From positions 168,693-232,692 of IMG/VR virus record IMGVR_UViG_3300020471_000004: a stretch of 64,000 nt of DNA, one strand, 5' to 3'. This stretch comes from a virus. A program made the position numbers and the translations under genes. The notes beneath the pieces were generated by a model. It had not been told where the DNA came from and did not search any database. It saw only the letters and a program-made list of their open reading frames with translations. Shown in pieces: positions 60,580 to 64,000 of the stretch; position 1 is the first letter of the stretch; every line of letters begins with the position of its first letter.

Positions 60580-61241
60580 TATTCAAACCACGCATGTTCT
60601 GCACTGATAGTACGCTCAGGGCCTAGCTTTTTAGTATTAGGATCCTCTATACGTACTTTTATTTTCTTACCGCTGAAGTCAACACCAATAAGCATACCTT
60701 GATATTGCTTATTAGGGCCTATTAAAATTGTTTTGTTAAAGTTCGACTGTGCCGAGCGAGTCTTTTTAGGATTGAAGTAAATAGACTTCAAATTCTCTGC
60801 ACGTTTAATATGTGCAATACACCATTCGCGAGCCTGTTTGACAAAATCATCAGGTATGCGGTAAATGTCTAGGTTACAAAGAAAAGCCTGAATAGCAGGT
60901 TCTTTATCTTCAAACATATAACTCATAGGTTCTGCAAGTTTAGGGCTTGAACGGGTCACCATGTAACGACTTGAGCCTAATCGGTTTAAAGTAGTAACAC
61001 TATTAGAAAGTTTGCTCTTGTACGTCAATCGATACAGTTTGTTAGCATCTGAACCTGTGTCATTAGAGTCTAGCAACCAAGAAAGGCTTACATTACCAAA
61101 CTGAGTGTTGTCTATAGGTATAGGACTACCTTCACGCTGCGCTCTCTTTTTTCCGAAAGTTCTTACATAGCTGCTCTTTGGTCTTATCGCTGAACTAGAT
61201 GCAAGCTCTTTGGCTTTAGATAAGTTTATAAATATTCGCAT
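60579..61241 (-). CDS. Hypothetical basic protein
   Basis: A 220-residue, Lys/Arg-rich protein, not recognised. N-terminus MRIFINLSKAKEL is shared in style with other short proteins in this block. The C-terminal part has strand phrases (ILIGPN, LIGVDFSGKKIKVRI) suggesting a small beta domain. Abuts the thymidylate kinase gene. An AACTG/CAGTT complementarity brackets the Shine-Dalgarno region upstream. Confidence 0.75.
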   Translation of the reverse strand: MRIFINLSKAKELASSSAIRPKSSYVRTFGKKRAQREGSPIPIDNTQFGNVSLSWLLDSNDTGSDANKLYRLTYKSKLSNSVTTLNRLGSSRYMVTRSSPKLAEPMSYMFEDKEPAIQAFLCNLDIYRIPDDFVKQAREWCIAHIKRAENLKSIYFNPKKTRSAQSNFNKTILIGPNKQYQGMLIGVDFSGKKIKVRIEDPNTKKLGPERTISAEHAWFE

Positions 61242-61274
61242 AACTGTACCTTATATTGCTATGCAGTTAAATTA

Positions 61275-61625
61275 TTACCACAGATCTTTTAGCGCCCAAT
61301 AGGCTGCTTGAAACTTGTCTTTATAAGCCGGTGTTCCATCTTTCTTTAGGATAGCTTTGTGGCGTTTATGATATCTGTCTCTACGATCTTTATCCTTGTG
61401 CGTAGTGTAATCTTCGTAGTCTTTGTTACCATACTTTACAAGTTTGAATCGATTACCTTTCTTAGCAAGCACACAACGCTTGTGTTTAGAGCCAGTAGGA
61501 TTGTCTATTGGTTTATTCCAAGCTGTAAACTTCATTCCTTTATACTCTAACTTCTTACCGTTTTTTGTAACCTTATCTAAGGGTTGCCCTTCGGAATCTC
61601 CGCTTAGACTTAGGAATATTTTCAT
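61275..61625 (-). CDS. Small basic phage protein
   Basis: A 116-residue, highly basic protein (KHKRCVLAKKGNRFKLVKYG, many Lys/Arg/Asp, then a Trp-rich end AAYWALKDLW). It resembles a recurrent phage small-protein family with a KKG-x-K-LI-RFG phrase and a closing YW motif, function unknown; I am not certain of the family. N-terminus MKIFLSLSGDSEG is of the shared type. It overlaps the end of the MmcB-like gene. Confidence 0.7.
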   Translation of the reverse strand: MKIFLSLSGDSEGQPLDKVTKNGKKLEYKGMKFTAWNKPIDNPTGSKHKRCVLAKKGNRFKLVKYGNKDYEDYTTHKDKDRRDRYHKRHKAILKKDGTPAYKDKFQAAYWALKDLW

Positions 61626-62388
61626 AAAGTTGCTCTCTATTTCGTTTCTTTTGAATAGACATTTGCACAGCAGGATCCTTTAGGCGTTGTTTGTAGCTGC
61701 TTGAAGGAAACTTTTTCAAGTACTCTGCTTGCTGGTGTGCATCAAAGGTATAAAGAAAAGTATTTTCATCAACACTTGCGTCAAACTTGTAATCGTCTCT
61801 AAGTACGATTCCGCCTTTATGCGGGTTAAGGTTAGCAACACACAGACCGCCTCGCCAGGCAAGTTTGGTAATTAACCATCTGCGTTTATCCCCTGCAACT
61901 TTACGTCTTCGGGCACTTACCTTATTGTTTAACCAAACTTTAAGTTCTTTCTTGCCGTCCACTACTTGAATAGTAGGCTCTACTTTGTTGTTGCTGTCTA
62001 GACTTGTATATTTATAGGTCAGTACTAACAGTCCAACTTTGTGTTCCTTGCATTGGTCTACAATGAATTGACCTTTATCAGATTCATAAAGCCATTCAGG
62101 AATACAAAAATACATTTTGTTGCAGTAATCTAAATAGCTAGTCCATTTGGAATCTGAGGCGAAGTCTGCCCAGCAGCTTTTTACTTCCGTGAATATTATT
62201 TCACCTTTCATGTTGATAGCAACAAGGTCAGCCCTTGCACCTTTAACTTTTGATACGCCAACTTCTTGGTAAACTGAAAAATTCTTGGCAGCAAAGTAGC
62301 GTACACATGCTTCTGTACTCTTTGCTGTTATTTCTTTTCGTCCGAATATCTTTTGGATATTAACAGACTTGTTCTTTTTATCTGTCAT
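61573..62388 (-). CDS. MmcB-like nuclease-fold protein
   Basis: A 271-residue protein. Its N-terminal 125 residues match the MmcB/DUF1052 pattern of PD-(D/E)XK fold proteins: ARADLVAI (D54), then TEVKSC (E68-V-K70), followed by a conserved Asp/Lys/Trp phrase (DFASDSKW) and a Cys/aromatic phrase (YCNKMYFCIPEW). These are the metal-binding and catalytic positions of restriction-enzyme-like nucleases. The C-terminal half is basic. Role in phage DNA repair or processing is inferred. Confidence 0.75.
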   Translation of the reverse strand: MTDKKNKSVNIQKIFGRKEITAKSTEACVRYFAAKNFSVYQEVGVSKVKGARADLVAINMKGEIIFTEVKSCWADFASDSKWTSYLDYCNKMYFCIPEWLYESDKGQFIVDQCKEHKVGLLVLTYKYTSLDSNNKVEPTIQVVDGKKELKVWLNNKVSARRRKVAGDKRRWLITKLAWRGGLCVANLNPHKGGIVLRDDYKFDASVDENTFLYTFDAHQQAEYLKKFPSSSYKQRLKDPAVQMSIQKKRNREQLYENIPKSKRRFRRATLR

Positions 62389-62407
62389 ACATACAAATTA
62401 GCGTAGG

Positions 62408-62821
62408 CTAACCTGCACGAACAACGTAGACTATTCGAACATCGTTCGTGACTTGATCAAGAGGGAGATAGCCGATAGCGCCTTCATAAGAAGTGACATA
62501 ATCTACTAACTCGCTAGGTCGATCGGCTACGTAAGGGCTTCGGTGAGAATCGATATACAAAATTTTAGACCATATACTTAGCAGTTGCGAGGCTTCTAGC
62601 TCAAGAACTTGAGTATTGAACCTATTAAATACCAGAGGGTCACCAAGTACTGCAACCTTAACAGGAAGATCTATAGTTCTGTAGGTAAGAAGTTCCCCTT
62701 TAAATATTCTAGATATATCCTTTTTAGATATTCGAGAATAGTTCTTTATATTTACGATAACCGCTATGTCTGAGGCAAAACAAGGAACGCACATAAACAA
62801 AAGTATAAACAGAAACTTCAT
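62408..62821 (-). CDS. Secreted PstS-like short periplasmic protein
   Basis: A 137-residue protein with a signal peptide (about 1-17, ending CFA-S). The mature part is a half-size phosphate-binding-protein-like domain: a VNIKNYSRISKKDISRIFKGE phrase, an RF motif (FNRF), and GAIGYLPLD near the end, which in PstS forms part of the phosphate pocket. Small proteins like this are common in marine gammaproteobacteria. In a phage, it might aid phosphate binding in phosphate-poor water, but this is not shown. Confidence 0.72.
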   Translation of the reverse strand: MKFLFILLFMCVPCFASDIAVIVNIKNYSRISKKDISRIFKGELLTYRTIDLPVKVAVLGDPLVFNRFNTQVLELEASQLLSIWSKILYIDSHRSPYVADRPSELVDYVTSYEGAIGYLPLDQVTNDVRIVYVVRAG

Positions 62822-62829
62822 AAGTATCC

Positions 62830-63282
62830 TTAATTACGAATAGGCTCTACGTACTCTCCGGAAACTTCAATCTTTTGCCCTACTATATCTTTCAATCTCA
62901 TAAAGTTTCGCTCTTCTTGTGCGCTAGGTTGGTACTTGATAGAAACGTGAGGCTCGAAGGTAGGGTAGCTGTGATTGAAACCGAAGGTTTTCTTTATTGC
63001 GGCGTGTCTGCGCGTCAGTTGAGGACAGTGTAACTTTAGAACAAGGGCTCTCCATTTATCGCCTGGCTTTCCGAATACATCTATTCCTGATACAGTAGCC
63101 TTGTAAGTACGGTCAGGGCGGCAGCAGCTTTTATACCTATGAATAAGGTCGTTGTCTTTGTCATACATCAAAGTCAGGTGCATATCAGGAATCAAGTTAT
63201 CAAAATAACCGTTGTAGAAGTCTGTTAGTCGCTGTACGCTAAAAGGTTGTACGCGAAGTCCTATGTAGGTGCCAAGTTCCAT
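62830..63282 (-). CDS. acb1: 2H phosphoesterase, probable Acb1-like anti-CBASS protein
   Basis: A 150-residue protein with the two His-x-Thr/Ser motifs of 2H phosphoesterases: H35-L-T37 (MHLTLMY) and H112-V-S114 (EPHVSIKY). The order and phrases between them (ALVLKLHCPQL, SYPTFEPH, EVSGEY) resemble the phage T4 anti-CBASS enzyme Acb1, which cleaves the cyclic oligonucleotides that activate CBASS effectors. The ATG at 63282 is used, overlapping the stop of the next gene (TGATG), rather than a TTG at 63285. LigT-type RNA phosphodiesterase is the alternative. Confidence 0.72.
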   Translation of the reverse strand: MELGTYIGLRVQPFSVQRLTDFYNGYFDNLIPDMHLTLMYDKDNDLIHRYKSCCRPDRTYKATVSGIDVFGKPGDKWRALVLKLHCPQLTRRHAAIKKTFGFNHSYPTFEPHVSIKYQPSAQEERNFMRLKDIVGQKIEVSGEYVEPIRN

Positions 63283-63659
63283 CAAAAGTCCTCAAATTTG
63301 CCGACATGTATTGTTTCTAGTTCAATATCTATATGACCAGGTCTATACAGAATTCTTTCAGGTGTAGGTTTACCTGATTGTTTGTGCTGTAAAGAATCGT
63401 AAAGAACTTCTGTTCCGCTCGGATCAAGTACTACCATGTGAGTAGGGCTTTTGTCTTTAATTCTGCTAGGTTTCAAGAGAGCATATTTTAGTTTCTTGCT
63501 AGGATACTTCTTTGCAAAGTTAATTGCATTAGAGTAGCAACTGTTTTTGGCTACTTCTTTTCCGTTCCAAACATCCTGTAACCACAGAATTCTGTCAATA
63601 GGTTTCATGTAAGACTCTGAAATAAGAGCAGAATCTTTACAAGATATTAATATTCGCAT
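63282..63659 (-). CDS. Hypothetical protein, possible papain-like fold
   Basis: A 125-residue protein starting MRILISCKDS. It has C41, H74 and D79 in the order NSCYSNAINF...PTHMVVLDPSG, the Cys-His-Asp order of papain/NlpC-like enzymes, and ends with a short strand phrase. Similar C-Y-x-N-A proteins occur in phages without known function. Coupled to the Acb1-like gene by a one-base overlap. Confidence 0.6.
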   Translation of the reverse strand: MRILISCKDSALISESYMKPIDRILWLQDVWNGKEVAKNSCYSNAINFAKKYPSKKLKYALLKPSRIKDKSPTHMVVLDPSGTEVLYDSLQHKQSGKPTPERILYRPGHIDIELETIHVGKFEDF

Positions 63660-63673
63660 AATTTTACCAAGGT

Positions 63674-63691
63674 AGCGGGGTTTCCCCCGCT
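63674..63691 (-). promoter_or_regulatory. GC-rich stem-loop between genes
   Basis: AGCGGGG pairs with CCCCGCT around a short loop, in the gap between the last two genes. No T-run follows on the minus strand, so it may be a weak terminator or a processing signal. Confidence 0.45.
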
Positions 63692-63701
63692 GGTCAAGAG
63701 T

Positions 63702-63998
63702 TTACGAAAAAGCTACGTCTAAATCAGTAGTAGAGTATTCGCGAGAATCAACAAAACCGCCAAGTAGTTTCATATCAGCGTCTGACTCTTCATCGCCTAC
63801 AGTACCTAAATACGATACGTTGGATATTTCTGCTAGAGTAGGTAAGTCTGATTCTGTAACAACATTAGAACCTATATTTCTGTCTAATACCAAGAAAGCA
63901 AACCAAGTAGGCGTGCCTTCATCTATTTGTCTGAACAGTTCTAAACTTTCGCTTAGAGGCCACTGAACAAAGTTATAGTTCGGGAATCGAGGCTGCAT
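63702..63998 (-). CDS. Hypothetical protein at window edge
   Basis: A 98-residue, acidic protein, not recognised, starting at an ATG two bases from the window end. Because the window stops there, its upstream region and true start cannot be checked. It contains strand phrases (FAFLVLDRNIG) and an acidic loop (GDEESDADMKLLG). Confidence 0.65.
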   Translation of the reverse strand: MQPRFPNYNFVQWPLSESLELFRQIDEGTPTWFAFLVLDRNIGSNVVTESDLPTLAEISNVSYLGTVGDEESDADMKLLGGFVDSREYSTTDLDVAFS

Positions 63999-64000
63999 AC

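Overview
This window looks like part of the genome of a large, strictly lytic-looking tailed bacteriophage with a contractile tail (myovirus), infecting a Gram-negative host. The contractile tail is shown by a PAAR spike-tip protein, a gp25/W-like and a gp6/J-like baseplate wedge protein. A Gram-negative host is shown by a spanin with a lipobox. A gammaproteobacterial, probably marine, host is an inference from a phage copy of the ClpXP adaptor SspB and a small secreted PstS-like protein. Genes are densely packed, many with ATGA/TAATG overlaps. I see no tRNA genes, integrase, insertion sequence or CRISPR array. Capsid, tail-tube and replication-polymerase genes are not in the window.

Layout. 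(1) 1-16.6 kb, plus strand: packaging genes (terminase large subunit, a MazG-like protein, portal), then many small unknown proteins, a 5'-3' exonuclease, a 2-oxoglutarate/Fe(II) oxygenase, a possible macro-domain protein, an HslV/proteasome-like peptidase and an M15-type peptidase (probable endolysin). (2) 16.6-46.5 kb, minus strand: read in transcription order, PAAR tip, two baseplate wedge proteins, a 1615-residue Ig-rich baseplate protein, a collar-type fibre, then an adhesin/fibre island with four collagen-like proteins, two large Calx-beta adhesins, three Hint (hedgehog/intein) domains, a von Willebrand A-like domain, more fibres carrying a recurring C-terminal module, a cluster of membrane/secreted proteins, and finally holin, inner-membrane coiled-coil and spanin genes. 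The lysis genes therefore meet tail to tail with the endolysin block at about 16.56 kb. (3) 46.5-56.8 kb, plus strand: unknown genes, two acyl-carrier-protein-like proteins (one lacking the attachment serine), dCMP deaminase, SspB, thymidylate synthase, a DHH phosphoesterase, several tiny membrane proteins, and a gene-free 345-base stretch that reads as a self-contained non-coding RNA gene with promoter, folded body and terminator. (4) 56.8-64 kb, minus strand: a large unknown protein, thymidylate kinase, an MmcB-like nuclease-fold protein, a secreted PstS-like protein and a 2H phosphoesterase resembling the anti-CBASS protein Acb1.

How it fits together: thymidylate synthase, dCMP deaminase, thymidylate kinase and the MazG-like protein form a dTTP-supply set. 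SspB and the HslV-like peptidase suggest redirection of host proteolysis. The Acb1-like enzyme suggests defence against cyclic-nucleotide immunity. The minus-strand tail region makes an unusually elaborate set of host-binding fibres, some probably self-processing through Hint domains. All assignments come from reading motifs; no database search was possible.
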